Positions 7,756 to 13,499 of a DNA stretch of 13,499 nt are shown piece by piece. Numbering within the stretch: the stretch's first letter is position 1; the number at the start of each line of letters is the position of its first letter. A program made the position numbers and the translations under genes. The DNA comes from an uncultured Streptomyces sp. (GTDB taxonomy: Bacteria > Actinomycetota > Actinomycetes > Streptomycetales > Streptomycetaceae). The notes under the pieces were generated by a model. That model was not told where the DNA came from and ran no database searches. It saw only the letters and a list, made by a program, of their open reading frames with translations. The stretch lies in NCBI GenBank assembly GCA_946480485.1, contig CAMLJW010000098.1:1-13499 (forward strand), given 5' to 3'.

Positions 7756-8262
7756 TCAGAGGCGGAGCCGGTAGCAGTGCCCCGTCGCGGCCGATGCCGG
7801 TGTGGTGAACGTCTCGGCCAGCGTCATGCCGAGCCGTCTGGTCACCGCGATCGAGCGTTCGTTGCGGGAGTTGACCATCGCCACGACGCTGGGGACACCC
7901 GTCGCCCGCAGCCGGTCGAGCGTGCTCCGCGCGGCCGCCGTCGCGTACCCCTTGCCCCAGTACGCCCGCCCGAGCCGCCAGCCGATCTCGATCTCGCCCT
8001 TCGGGCCCCACTCGTGCGGCCACGGCTGGGCGCCCGTGAAGCCGACCACCTCGCCCGCCGCGTCGAGCATCGTCCAGAAGCAGAAGCCGTACTCGGCGTC
8101 GTGCCGGCGCTGGCGTGCCGTCATCTCCTCGTAGGCGGACACCTCGGCCGGCTTCCCGCCGTGGAACTCCATCACGTCCGGGTTGTCGAACACCTGGTGC
8201 CAGGCGAAGGCGTCCTCGTCGGTGGGGACGCGCAGCCGTACCACGGGGAAGGCTCGGTTCAT
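7756..8262 (-). CDS. GNAT family N-acetyltransferase (RimJ/RimL type)
   Basis: A 168-residue acetyl-CoA-dependent acetyltransferase. The N-terminus (VVRLRVPTDEDAFAWHQVFDNPDVMEF) matches the start of RimJ/RimL-like GNAT proteins. Acetyl-CoA-binding motif A is RLGRAYWGKGYA (96-107), followed by an alpha helix, and motif B is NSRNERSIAVTRRLGM. The start ATG (8262, complement) has AAGGG about eight bases upstream. It is divergent from the geranylgeranyl reductase gene with 98 bp between the two starts, and convergent with menG. The substrate cannot be told from sequence: candidates are a protein N-terminus, an antibiotic or a small amine. The position inside the menaquinone neighbourhood need not mean a functional link. 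Confidence 0.9.
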   Translation of the reverse strand: MNRAFPVVRLRVPTDEDAFAWHQVFDNPDVMEFHGGKPAEVSAYEEMTARQRRHDAEYGFCFWTMLDAAGEVVGFTGAQPWPHEWGPKGEIEIGWRLGRAYWGKGYATAAARSTLDRLRATGVPSVVAMVNSRNERSIAVTRRLGMTLAETFTTPASAATGHCYRLRL

Positions 8263-8360
8263 GGGGCAGCCCTTCAGCAGGGTGATCAGTACCGCTGAAT
8301 AGACTGCCCCTGTCCAGTGCCCGTCGGCACGTTGATTTCGAGCCTTGGGGAGACCCCGCC
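8263..8360. promoter_or_regulatory. Divergent promoter region, GNAT gene / geranylgeranyl reductase gene
   Basis: The 98-bp spacer must carry both promoters if the genes are separately transcribed. On the plus strand, TAGACT (8300-8305) fits the Streptomyces TAnnnT -10 pattern, but no good -35 is visible. The plus-strand ribosome site is GGGGAG (8347-8352), eight bases before GTG 8361. The minus-strand site is the AAGGG just upstream of 8262. Confidence 0.35.
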
Positions 8361-9662
8361 GTGACCGAGCCCCAGCCCCTCTGCGAAAACTCCGCCGATG
8401 TGATCGTCGTCGGGGCTGGGCCAGCCGGCTCCACCACCGCGTACTACCTGGCGAAGGCCGGACTGGACGTCCTGCTGCTGGAGAAGACCGCGTTCCCCCG
8501 CGAGAAGGTCTGCGGCGACGGGCTGACGCCCCGGGCGACCAAGCAACTCGTCTCGATGGGCATCGACATCTCCAAGGAGGCGGGCTGGCTCAGGAACAAG
8601 GGCCTGCGCATCATCGGCGGCGGTGTCCGTCTCCAGCTGGACTGGCCGGATCTCGCCGCCTACCCCGACTACGGACTCGTACGAAAGCGGGACGACTTCG
8701 ACGAGCAACTGGCGCGCCAGGCGCAGAAGGCGGGTGCGCGGCTGTACGAGCGCTGCAATGTGGGCGCCCCGATCGTCGACGACCGCACGGGCCGCATCAC
8801 GGGCGTACACGCGAAGCTCGGCGACGCCGACTCCGGTGAGAAGCGGGAGGTCACCTTCCGCGCGCCGCTGGTCGTGGCTGCCGACGGCAACTCGACCCGG
8901 CTGTCCCTGGCCATGGGCCTGCACCGACGCGAGGACCGGCCGATGGGCGTCGCGGTGCGTACGTACTTCACCTCCCCGCGCCACGACGACGACTACCTGG
9001 AGTCCTGGCTGGAGCTGTGGGACCGCCGCGGCCCGCAGGACCGGCTGCTGCCCGGTTACGGCTGGATCTTCGGCATGGGCGACGGTACGAGCAATGTGGG
9101 GCTGGGGGTGCTGAACACCTCCGCCTCCTTCAAGGAGCTGGACTGGCGCGAGGTCCTGAAGGCGTGGTGCGCCTCGATGCCCAAGGACTGGGGCTACACC
9201 CCGGAGAACATGACGATCCCGATCCGCGGTGCGGCCCTCCCCATGGCGTTCAACCGCCAACCGCACTACACCAAGGGTCTGTTGCTCGTCGGCGACGCGG
9301 GCGGCATGGTGAACCCCTTCAACGGCGAAGGCATCGCGTACGCCATGGAGTCCGGCCAGATCGCCGCTGACGTCATCGTCCAGGCGCACGCCCGCGCGAC
9401 CCCGGCCCAGCGCGAACTCGCCCTGCAGCGCTACCCGAAGGTCCTCAAGGACACCTACGGCGGCTACTACAACCTCGGGCGCGCCTTCGTGAAGCTCATC
9501 GGCAACCCGAAGGTCATGAAGATCGCCACCCAGCGTGGCCTCAGCCACCCGCTGCTGATGAGGTTCACACTGAAGATGCTCGCGAACCTCACCGACCCGA
9601 CGGGCGGCGACGCGATGGACCGGATCATCAACGGGCTGAGCAAGGTGGCCCCGAAGGCGTAG
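8361..9662 (+). CDS. Geranylgeranyl reductase family flavoprotein (MenJ-like menaquinone reductase)
   Basis: A 433-residue FAD-dependent reductase. The N-terminal dinucleotide-binding motif is VIVVGAGPAGST (GxGxxG at 18-23), followed by LLLEKTAFPREKVCGDGLTPRA, the CGDG signature of geranylgeranyl reductases. The second FAD motif, LLLVGDAGGMVNPFNGEGI, lies near residues 308-326. The family saturates double bonds in prenyl chains. The mycobacterial homologue MenJ reduces one isoprene unit of menaquinone-9. With mqnC and menG nearby, partial saturation of the menaquinone tail is the likeliest role, as Streptomyces menaquinones are typically partly hydrogenated; an archaeal-type lipid or carotenoid substrate is less likely here. 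The start GTG 8361 has GGGGAG eight bases upstream. A strong hairpin terminator follows the stop within ten bases. Confidence 0.93.
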   Translation: MTEPQPLCENSADVIVVGAGPAGSTTAYYLAKAGLDVLLLEKTAFPREKVCGDGLTPRATKQLVSMGIDISKEAGWLRNKGLRIIGGGVRLQLDWPDLAAYPDYGLVRKRDDFDEQLARQAQKAGARLYERCNVGAPIVDDRTGRITGVHAKLGDADSGEKREVTFRAPLVVAADGNSTRLSLAMGLHRREDRPMGVAVRTYFTSPRHDDDYLESWLELWDRRGPQDRLLPGYGWIFGMGDGTSNVGLGVLNTSASFKELDWREVLKAWCASMPKDWGYTPENMTIPIRGAALPMAFNRQPHYTKGLLLVGDAGGMVNPFNGEGIAYAMESGQIAADVIVQAHARATPAQRELALQRYPKVLKDTYGGYYNLGRAFVKLIGNPKVMKIATQRGLSHPLLMRFTLKMLANLTDPTGGDAMDRIINGLSKVAPKA

Positions 9663-9671
9663 CACCGGCCG

Positions 9672-9703
9672 ACATCCACCGGCCGGTCCCGGCCGGTGGG
9701 TGT
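9672..9703 (+). terminator. Strong GC hairpin terminator after the geranylgeranyl reductase gene
   Basis: The left arm (9672-9685) and right arm (9690-9703) pair over 14 positions, including one G-T wobble, around the loop GTCC. The stem core is CCACCGGCCG. It begins ten bases after the TAG stop and has no T-run, as is usual for Streptomyces terminators. It could also act on the opposite strand. Confidence 0.75.
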
Positions 9704-10140
9704 GAGGATGCTGTGGCCGCCCCGGAGGCGGGGTTCCCAGCTCTCACACCGTTCGGCGCCCGAGTCGTCCAAATGAGTTCCCGCGCGGCGCTCCGGCCAA
9801 AGACGCCGCCGCCGAGGACCGCGACGGCCGCTCGCCCCCGCCAGGCCGTCTGCGTGTGTGCCCCGTGTGGTCTGCTGTCATGGACACGGGAGATCGAGGA
9901 CATATGCCGTGGGGTGGAATTGTTCCGCCCACCGGAGCTGGAGCCGCTGAAGCGGGTCGACGAGGTCCGGTACGAGCTGGGGCCTGCCGAACACGTTCGA
10001 CCTGGGGTGAGCGCGGTGAGGCGCACTGGTACGAGGCGCGGCCGAGCGCCAGGCTGGGCGGGCGCCCGAGGGCCGCTCTCCGCTGCTGGGGAGGCGCCCG
10101 TCGTAAAGCGTGACCGGAGGGCGAGAAGAGCGACCGGAGG
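9704..10140. other. Gap between convergent genes; no confident gene, possible decayed coding remnant
   Basis: These 437 bp lie between the geranylgeranyl reductase terminator and the stop of the convergent NlpC/P60 gene. No open frame here has a ribosome site and a family-like product. Two stretches look protein-coding by third-position GC but lie in different plus-strand frames: about 9890-9984 (residues like GVELFRPPELEPLKRVDEV) and about 10009-10080 (ERGEAHWYEARPSARLGG). This is what a frameshifted gene relic would show, but it may be chance. A short stem GGCGC/GCGCC (10035-10050) and a direct repeat of GACCGGAGG (10112-10120 and 10132-10140) are also present; either could take part in ending the NlpC transcript. 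Confidence 0.4.
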
Positions 10141-10953
10141 TCAGAGCACGCGCACCGCGCCGCTCGCCGGGTAGCCCGACAGGTCCTGGATGACGACACC
10201 CTTGGAGGGGTTCGCGGCGTCCAGGTACTGGCCGTTCCCGATGTAGACGCCCGTGTGGTACGCCGAGCCCGCGCCACCCCAGTACAGGATGTCGCCGACC
10301 TGGATGTCGGACAGGGGGACCGGGGTGCCGGCCACGGACTGGTCCTGAGAGACGCGCGGCAGGGCCACGCCGACCTGCTTGAACGCGGCCTGGACCAGGC
10401 CGGAGCAGTCCCAGGCGCTGGGGCCGGTGGCGCCCATGACGTACGCGTCGCCCACCTGCGCCTTGAGGAAGCTGATGACGGTGGCGACGCTGCCGCTCGC
10501 CGGGGCGGCGACGTCGCTGCTCGCGAAGGCCGTGAGGGTGGTCCGCTCGGCGGACCGCGAGGCGGCGCGCTGGGTAGCGCGCTCGGCGGCGGCCTTGCGC
10601 TCGGCCTCGGCCTTTTTCCTGGCCTCCGCCTTCTTCTTCGCGTCGGCGAGGTCGGCTTTGGCCTGCTTTGCCGCCTTGGCGGCGGCCGCGTCACGCTCGG
10701 CCAGCAGCTCGTAGTCAGCCGCGGCCTGCTGGGTGGCGGCTGCGGACTCGGCGACCTGAGCGGACAGGTCGGCCGTGAGCGTGGGCAGTTCGATGCTCTG
10801 GGTCACGGGCTCGGCCGCGTTCGCCGATCCGGACGCACCGGCCACTGCCAGGGTGCTGAGGACGCCACCGGCAACTCCGGCGCGCATTGCGAGCGTGGAG
10901 CTGCTGCTGCGCCGGGGCTTCCGGTGGCTGCGTATGTGAGCGGTGTGGGACAT
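10141..10953 (-). CDS. Secreted NlpC/P60 family peptidoglycan endopeptidase
   Basis: A 270-residue secreted cell-wall hydrolase, if started at ATG 10953 (complement). The first 46 residues are a long signal peptide: basic part HRKPRRSSSS, a hydrophobic core, and a likely cleavage after SANA. An Ala/Lys/Glu-rich coiled coil (about 60-140) follows, as in many actinobacterial NlpC/P60 proteins. The C-terminal domain has the catalytic Cys in WDCSGLVQAAF (C183) and His in AYHTGVYIGNG (H233). The third catalytic position falls in LDAANP (245-250), where His is more common. These enzymes usually cut D-Glu-meso-diaminopimelate or related stem-peptide bonds. An in-frame ATG at 11010 would add 19 residues (MAHHTFLEDMEELL...) ahead of the basic n-region, which is unlikely; ATG 10953 has a short SD-like AGGA close by and GGAGGAG further up. 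Confidence 0.9.
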   Translation of the reverse strand: MSHTAHIRSHRKPRRSSSSTLAMRAGVAGGVLSTLAVAGASGSANAAEPVTQSIELPTLTADLSAQVAESAAATQQAAADYELLAERDAAAAKAAKQAKADLADAKKKAEARKKAEAERKAAAERATQRAASRSAERTTLTAFASSDVAAPASGSVATVISFLKAQVGDAYVMGATGPSAWDCSGLVQAAFKQVGVALPRVSQDQSVAGTPVPLSDIQVGDILYWGGAGSAYHTGVYIGNGQYLDAANPSKGVVIQDLSGYPASGAVRVL

Positions 10954-10997
10954 GAGTCCTACCGGTATCAGGAGCTCCTCCATATCTTCAAGAAACG

Positions 10998-11011
10998 TGT
11001 GGTGTGCCACA
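10998..11011. promoter_or_regulatory. Palindrome TGTGG-N4-CCACA upstream of the NlpC/P60 gene
   Basis: TGTGG (10998-11002) and CCACA (11007-11011) form a perfect five-base inverted repeat around TGTG. It lies about 45-58 bases upstream of the chosen NlpC start. It could be an operator or a small hairpin in the mRNA leader; I do not recognise the factor. Confidence 0.35.
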
Positions 11012-11252
11012 GTTGTTCAATGGGCCGCTGAAAACCCGGGCGTGTCATTCCTTATTGACGCCATAACGGGCATTGTGGACGCAGGTGATCCGGCCTGTGA
11101 TCAAGGCCTTTCTGTAATACGTCCGAATTGCCCGCCACTTACCACTGGCTGAAGCGGATGGCCAAGCCCTGTTTTTTCGGCCGCCTGTGAATGTGGTGCA
11201 GGTCACGGAGCAGTCACCGTGGCGGCCGCTTCACGCGCGGGAGTCGGAGGTG

Positions 11253-11316
11253 GGTCGGATCTGTGTCGGATCCGTGTCGCGTGTGTCGCGTCCATGTCGC
11301 GTCCATGTCGCGTCCC
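11253..11316. repeat. Degenerate ~11-bp tandem array (TGTCGCGTCCA)
   Basis: TGTCGCGTCCA occurs exactly at 11284-11294 and 11295-11305, with a last-base variant at 11306-11316. More divergent units precede it: TGTCGGATCCG (11264-11274) and a 9-bp TGTCGCGTG (11275-11283). The core TGTCGCG is the reverse complement of the core CGCGACA in the array at 2992-3054. Confidence 0.9.
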
Positions 11317-11346
11317 CTGCCTTCCTCCCCTGCCTTCCTCCCCTGC
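11314..11346. repeat. 13-bp tandem repeat (CCCCTGCCTTCCT)
   Basis: Two exact copies (11314-11326 and 11327-11339) and a partial third (11340-11346) follow directly on the 11-bp array. The strand is strongly pyrimidine-rich. Confidence 0.9.
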
Positions 11347-11383
11347 GCCCCGCTCTGCTGCGCCTCGCTTGCGAGTGCCCGCC

Positions 11384-11433
11384 CGCATGTCGCTCGTGCA
11401 TGGATGCACGCATGTCGCTCGTGCATGGATGCA
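11384..11433. repeat. Perfect 25-bp tandem duplication, each unit with a GTGCAT-GG-ATGCAC palindrome
   Basis: Bases 11384-11408 and 11409-11433 are identical. The palindrome GTGCAT-GG-ATGCAC spans 11396-11409 in the first copy and 11421-11434 in the second, so two 14-bp dyads stand 25 bp apart. It lies in the intergenic region about 480 bp upstream of nuoA. Confidence 0.95.
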
Positions 11434-11716
11434 CCCGGTCGGATCTGTCCACACCTGGGGTCAACTCTCCCCACGCTGTGAACGAGTTCCTCTATCAAGC
11501 CCTGGCGTCCAGCGCCAATTTGCCCGGGATTGCCGACGCTTGGTAAAGCGCCACGGCCTGGACCGGCGGCAAACGAGCGAAAATGTTACCTCTGGTGATC
11601 ACTTGGACGCTTCTGTGGGAAGATCGCCGCCCATCTGACTTCATGATCCTTTGCCGGGTGGTGGAGATCACAAAGCCGTTGCCGTACCCGTGTCGCAGAT
11701 CACAGACTCGCAGGCA

Positions 11717-11722
11717 TAGGAT
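11717..11722 (+). promoter_or_regulatory. Probable nuo operon promoter -10 (TAGGAT)
   Basis: TAGGAT fits the Streptomyces housekeeping -10 pattern TAGRRT exactly. The -35 about 18 bases upstream (around TCGCAG, 11693-11698) is poor, so an activator may be needed. Transcription would start near 11729, giving a leader of about 180 bases before nuoA. The assignment rests on the hexamer, on its place just upstream of the operator-like palindrome, and on the lack of a gene between it and nuoA. Confidence 0.5.
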
Positions 11723-11738
11723 GCGTGGCAGTTGGGCT

Positions 11739-11754
11739 TGTGACCTGCTTCACA
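11739..11754. promoter_or_regulatory. Candidate Rex operator (ROP) upstream of nuoA
   Basis: The sequence TGTGACCTGCTTCACA matches the Streptomyces coelicolor Rex operator consensus TGTGAACnnnTTCACA, as I recall it, at 12 of 13 defined positions; the sixth base is C instead of A. Rex is a repressor that leaves its operator when the NADH/NAD+ ratio rises. The site lies 16 bases downstream of the -10 candidate, where a bound repressor would block transcription. It also equals the general CRP pattern TGTGA-N6-TCACA, so Crp is an alternative. Because nuo encodes NADH dehydrogenase, Rex is the more logical reader. Confidence 0.7.
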
Positions 11755-11767
11755 TGTGAGCGATCTT

Positions 11768-11781
11768 CGTGATACCTCACG
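11768..11781. promoter_or_regulatory. Palindrome CGTGA-N4-TCACG in the nuo leader region
   Basis: CGTGA (11768-11772) and TCACG (11777-11781) form a perfect inverted repeat centred 28 bp downstream of the centre of the Rex-like site. It contains GTG-N6-CAC (11769-11780), a Crp-like pattern, and could be a second operator. The binding factor is not identified. Confidence 0.4.
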
Positions 11782-11912
11782 GGGCTTGTGGGCTTCGTGG
11801 AGCCGGCGGAGTTGGTGAGCTTCGTGGGGCAGGTGGTCCGACCCAGCCTCCCCAGCCTCCAGCCGGGGGGGACGCCCAAGCAGTCAGTGCCGACTGAGAG
11901 GAGCGAGGAGCG

Positions 11913-12272
11913 GTGAACGCGTATGTGCCCATCCTCGTGCTGGGAGCCCTCGGGGCAGGCTTTGCGATCTTCTCCGTGGTCATGGCCACGCTTATCGGTC
12001 CAAAGCGGTACAACCGGGCCAAGCTTGAGGCCTACGAGTGCGGTATCGAGCCGACCCCCACGCCGGCCGGCGGCGGGCGGTTCCCCATCAAGTACTACCT
12101 GACGGCGATGCTCTTCATCGTCTTCGACATCGAGATCGTCTTCCTCTATCCCTGGGCCGTCACGTTCGACGCCCTTGGGGTATTCGGGCTCGTGGAGATG
12201 CTGCTCTTCGTGCTCACCGTCTTCGTCGCGTACGCGTACGTATGGCGGCGCGGCGGCCTGGAATGGGACTGA
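11913..12272 (+). CDS. nuoA: NADH-quinone oxidoreductase subunit A
   Basis: NuoA is a small membrane subunit of respiratory complex I, near the junction of the peripheral and membrane arms. The 119-residue protein has three transmembrane helices (about 4-27, 61-83 and 86-110). The conserved loop motif YECGIEP is at 41-47 and the conserved second-helix motif [11 protein letters not shown] at 71-81. The length is normal. The start is GTG 11913, preceded by AGGAG (11898-11902) and GAGGAG (11905-11910). It is the first gene of the nuo operon: nuoB starts 32 bp after its stop, and the candidate Rex operator and promoter lie 160-200 bp upstream. Confidence 0.97.
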   Translation: MNAYVPILVLGALGAGFAIFSVVMATLIGPKRYNRAKLEAYECGIEPTPTPAGGGRFPIKYYLTAMLFIVFDIEIVFLYPWAVTFDALGVFGLVEMLLFVLTVFVAYAYVWRRGGLEWD

Positions 12273-12304
12273 ACCCCGTATAGGCGACAGAGGAGCCACT
12301 GAGC

Positions 12305-12859
12305 ATGGGACTCGAAGAAAAGCTGCCGAGCGGTTTCCTGCTGACCACCGTCGAGCAGGCCGCGGGGTGGGTACGCAAGTCGTCCGTCTTTCCCGCCACC
12401 TTCGGCCTCGCCTGCTGCGCCATCGAGATGATGACGACGGGCGCGGGCCGCTACGACCTGGCGCGCTTCGGAATGGAGGTCTTCCGCGGCTCACCGCGCC
12501 AGGCCGACCTGATGATCGTCGCCGGACGGGTGAGTCAGAAGATGGCGCCGGTCCTGAGGCAGGTCTACGACCAGATGCCGAACCCCAAGTGGGTGATCTC
12601 CATGGGGGTCTGCGCCTCGTCGGGCGGGATGTTCAACAACTACGCGATCGTGCAGGGCGTCGATCACGTCGTTCCTGTCGATATCTATCTGCCCGGCTGT
12701 CCGCCGCGGCCAGAGATGCTGATGGACGCGATTCTCAAGCTCCACCAGAAGATCCAGACCTCGAAGCTCGGCGTGAACGCCGAGGAGGCGGCCCGCGAGG
12801 CGGAGGAGGCGGCGCTCAAGGCGCTCCCCACCATCGAGATGAAGGGCCTGCTGCGGTGA
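12305..12859 (+). CDS. nuoB: NADH-quinone oxidoreductase subunit B (N2 cluster)
   Basis: NuoB carries the [4Fe-4S] cluster N2, which passes electrons to the quinone in complex I. The four ligand cysteines are visible: adjacent C37 and C38 ([10 protein letters not shown]), C103 ([10 protein letters not shown]) and C132 (LPGCPPRPE). The protein has 184 residues. An Ala/Glu-rich helical tail (about 155-184) extends past the conserved core. ATG 12305 has AGAGGAG (12289-12295) nine bases upstream. The stop overlaps the nuoC start as GTGA, so the two are translationally coupled. Further nuo genes presumably continue to the right. Confidence 0.98.
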   Translation: MGLEEKLPSGFLLTTVEQAAGWVRKSSVFPATFGLACCAIEMMTTGAGRYDLARFGMEVFRGSPRQADLMIVAGRVSQKMAPVLRQVYDQMPNPKWVISMGVCASSGGMFNNYAIVQGVDHVVPVDIYLPGCPPRPEMLMDAILKLHQKIQTSKLGVNAEEAAREAEEAALKALPTIEMKGLLR

Positions 12860-13499
12860 GCGATACGAATGCCAACGGTACGAACGCCAACGGAATGAAC
12901 GGCAACGGCACCGACGGGACCAACCCCGAGAAGGACCTGAGCGCCTCCAACCTGCCGGGTCAGCGAGGCGACCAGGGCGAGGAGATCCGCGTCCAGCGCG
13001 GCATGTTCGGCGCCGACAACGGCGGCGACACCTCCGGCTACGGCGGGCTGGTCCGCTCGATCCGGCTGCCGGGACCCGCCACCCGTCCGTACGGCGGCTG
13101 GTTCGACGAGGTCGCCGACGAGCTGGAGGGCGCCCTGGAGGAACAGGGCCTCGTCCCCGAGAACGTGATCGAGAAGACGGTCGTCGACCGCGACCAGATC
13201 ACCTTCCACATCGAGCGCGAGCACCTGGTCCGCGTCGCCCAGACCCTGCGCGATGACCCGGCCCTCCGCTTCGAGCTGTGCACCGGGGTGAGCGGCGTCC
13301 ACTACCCGGGCGACAAGGGTCGTGAGTTGCACGCCGTCCACCACCTGCGCTCGATCACCCACAACCGGCTGATCCGCCTCGAAGTCAGCGCCCCGGACAG
13401 TGAGCCGCACATCCCGTCCCTGGTCTCCGTCTATCCGACGAACGACTGGCACGAGCGCGAGACGTACGACTTCTTCGGCATCGTCTTCGACGGTCACCC
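12856..13499 (+). CDS. nuoC: NADH-quinone oxidoreductase subunit C (3' end outside window)
   Basis: NuoC (30 kDa subunit) belongs to the peripheral arm of complex I and packs against NuoD and NuoB. GTG 12856 overlaps the nuoB TGA by two bases (GTGA). The frame stays open to the last base (214 complete codons), so the gene is cut by the window edge. The family signature [16 protein letters not shown] lies at the very end of the visible part, preceded by [16 protein letters not shown] and [12 protein letters not shown]. The first 35 or so residues are an Asn/Gly-rich low-complexity extension ([14 protein letters not shown]) absent from enterobacterial NuoC. The visible part has high third-position GC throughout. 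Whether it is fused to NuoD cannot be seen. Confidence 0.95.
   Translation, partial: MSDTNANGTNANGMNGNGTDGTNPEKDLSASNLPGQRGDQGEEIRVQRGMFGADNGGDTSGYGGLVRSIRLPGPATRPYGGWFDEVADELEGALEEQGLVPENVIEKTVVDRDQITFHIEREHLVRVAQTLRDDPALRFELCTGVSGVHYPGDKGRELHAVHHLRSITHNRLIRLEVSAPDSEPHIPSLVSVYPTNDWHERETYDFFGIVFDGH

Larger units (their letters stand above)
10954..11912. other. Large divergent intergenic region, NlpC/P60 gene / nuoA
   Basis: About 960 bp with no convincing gene. The part next to the NlpC gene (about 10954-11220) is less GC-rich than the coding DNA and should hold its promoter and 5' leader. I do not see the conserved blocks of the ydaO-type c-di-AMP riboswitch that precedes some actinobacterial cell-wall hydrolase genes. 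The middle (11253-11433) is a run of short tandem repeats. The right part (about 11590-11912) holds the nuo promoter region: GATCAC repeats, the -10 hexamer TAGGAT, a Rex-operator-like palindrome, a second palindrome, and a leader of about 180 bases. Short open frames here have low or frame-independent third-position GC and no family-like products. Confidence 0.8.

Noticed and set aside
8286..9665. Minus-strand open frame of about 459 codons opposite the geranylgeranyl reductase
   Set aside because: It is an antisense shadow. The plus-strand FAD motifs and ribosome site are decisive.
10943..11152. Small plus-strand open frame at the NlpC leader
   Set aside because: Third-position GC is low for this genome, there is no ribosome site, and it overlaps the divergent gene's start and leader.
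10954..11250. c-di-AMP (ydaO-type) riboswitch before the NlpC/P60 gene
   Set aside because: I looked for it because such riboswitches precede some Streptomyces wall hydrolase genes, but the conserved blocks are not visible by eye on the minus strand. A covariance-model search would decide.
11187..11546. Overlapping short open frames across the 11-, 13- and 25-bp repeats
   Set aside because: They arise because the repeats lack stop codons. All frames give low-complexity peptides.
11739..11754. Primary assignment of the nuo palindrome as a Crp site
   Set aside because: It fits TGTGA-N6-TCACA, but the match to the Rex operator and the NADH dehydrogenase context make Rex the better call. Crp is kept only as an alternative.
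12685..13497. Minus-strand open frame opposite nuoB/nuoC
   Set aside because: It is an antisense shadow. The plus-strand NuoC frame carries the 30 kDa subunit signature.

Overview
The window looks like chromosomal DNA of a high-GC actinomycete, almost certainly Streptomyces or a close relative. The reasons are the GC-rich third codon positions, the frequent GTG/TTG starts, and a gene set in which futalosine-type menaquinone synthesis (mqnC) lies close to menG/ubiE, a geranylgeranyl reductase and the start of the nuo (complex I) operon. I see no insertion sequence, prophage, tRNA, rRNA or CRISPR array. This is mostly conserved core chromosome.

Layout: (1) 1-2949 (+), a large membrane protein with a LysM domain and a C-terminal BTAD-like region, probably cut at its N-terminus by the window edge. 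(2) 2992-3054, a 9-bp tandem array, then a prepilin peptidase (3067-3783, +). (3) 3854-5056 mqnC, followed 14 bp later by a small protein that looks like an amidohydrolase without its catalytic barrel (5071-5523). (4) A minus-strand GH18-like exported protein (5600-6652). (5) menG/ubiE (6942-7637, +). (6) A GNAT acetyltransferase (7756-8262, -), divergent from a MenJ-like geranylgeranyl reductase (8361-9662, +), which ends in a strong hairpin terminator. (7) A gap of about 480 bp between convergent genes, with at most a decayed coding remnant. (8) A secreted NlpC/P60 hydrolase (10141-10953, -). (9) A divergent intergenic region of about 960 bp with several tandem repeats and palindromes, including a near-consensus Rex operator. 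(10) nuoA, nuoB and the first part of nuoC (+), running off the right edge.

How the genes fit together: MqnC makes the cyclic intermediate of the futalosine route, MenG methylates demethylmenaquinone, and the geranylgeranyl reductase probably saturates part of the isoprenoid tail. Together they supply the menaquinone that complex I (nuoABC...) reduces with electrons from NADH. The site upstream of nuoA (TGTGACCTGCTTCACA) differs from the Streptomyces Rex operator consensus at one defined position and lies just downstream of a good -10 hexamer, so NADH/NAD+ sensing by Rex is a sensible prediction. The leftmost pair (LysM/BTAD protein and prepilin peptidase) belongs to a different theme, probably a Tad/Flp-type pilus or surface-export locus continuing to the left.

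No wholly new multi-gene system is evident. The items most worth a second look are the barrel-less amidohydrolase behind mqnC, the LysM/BTAD membrane protein beside a prepilin peptidase, and the repeat-rich nuoA/NlpC intergenic region.
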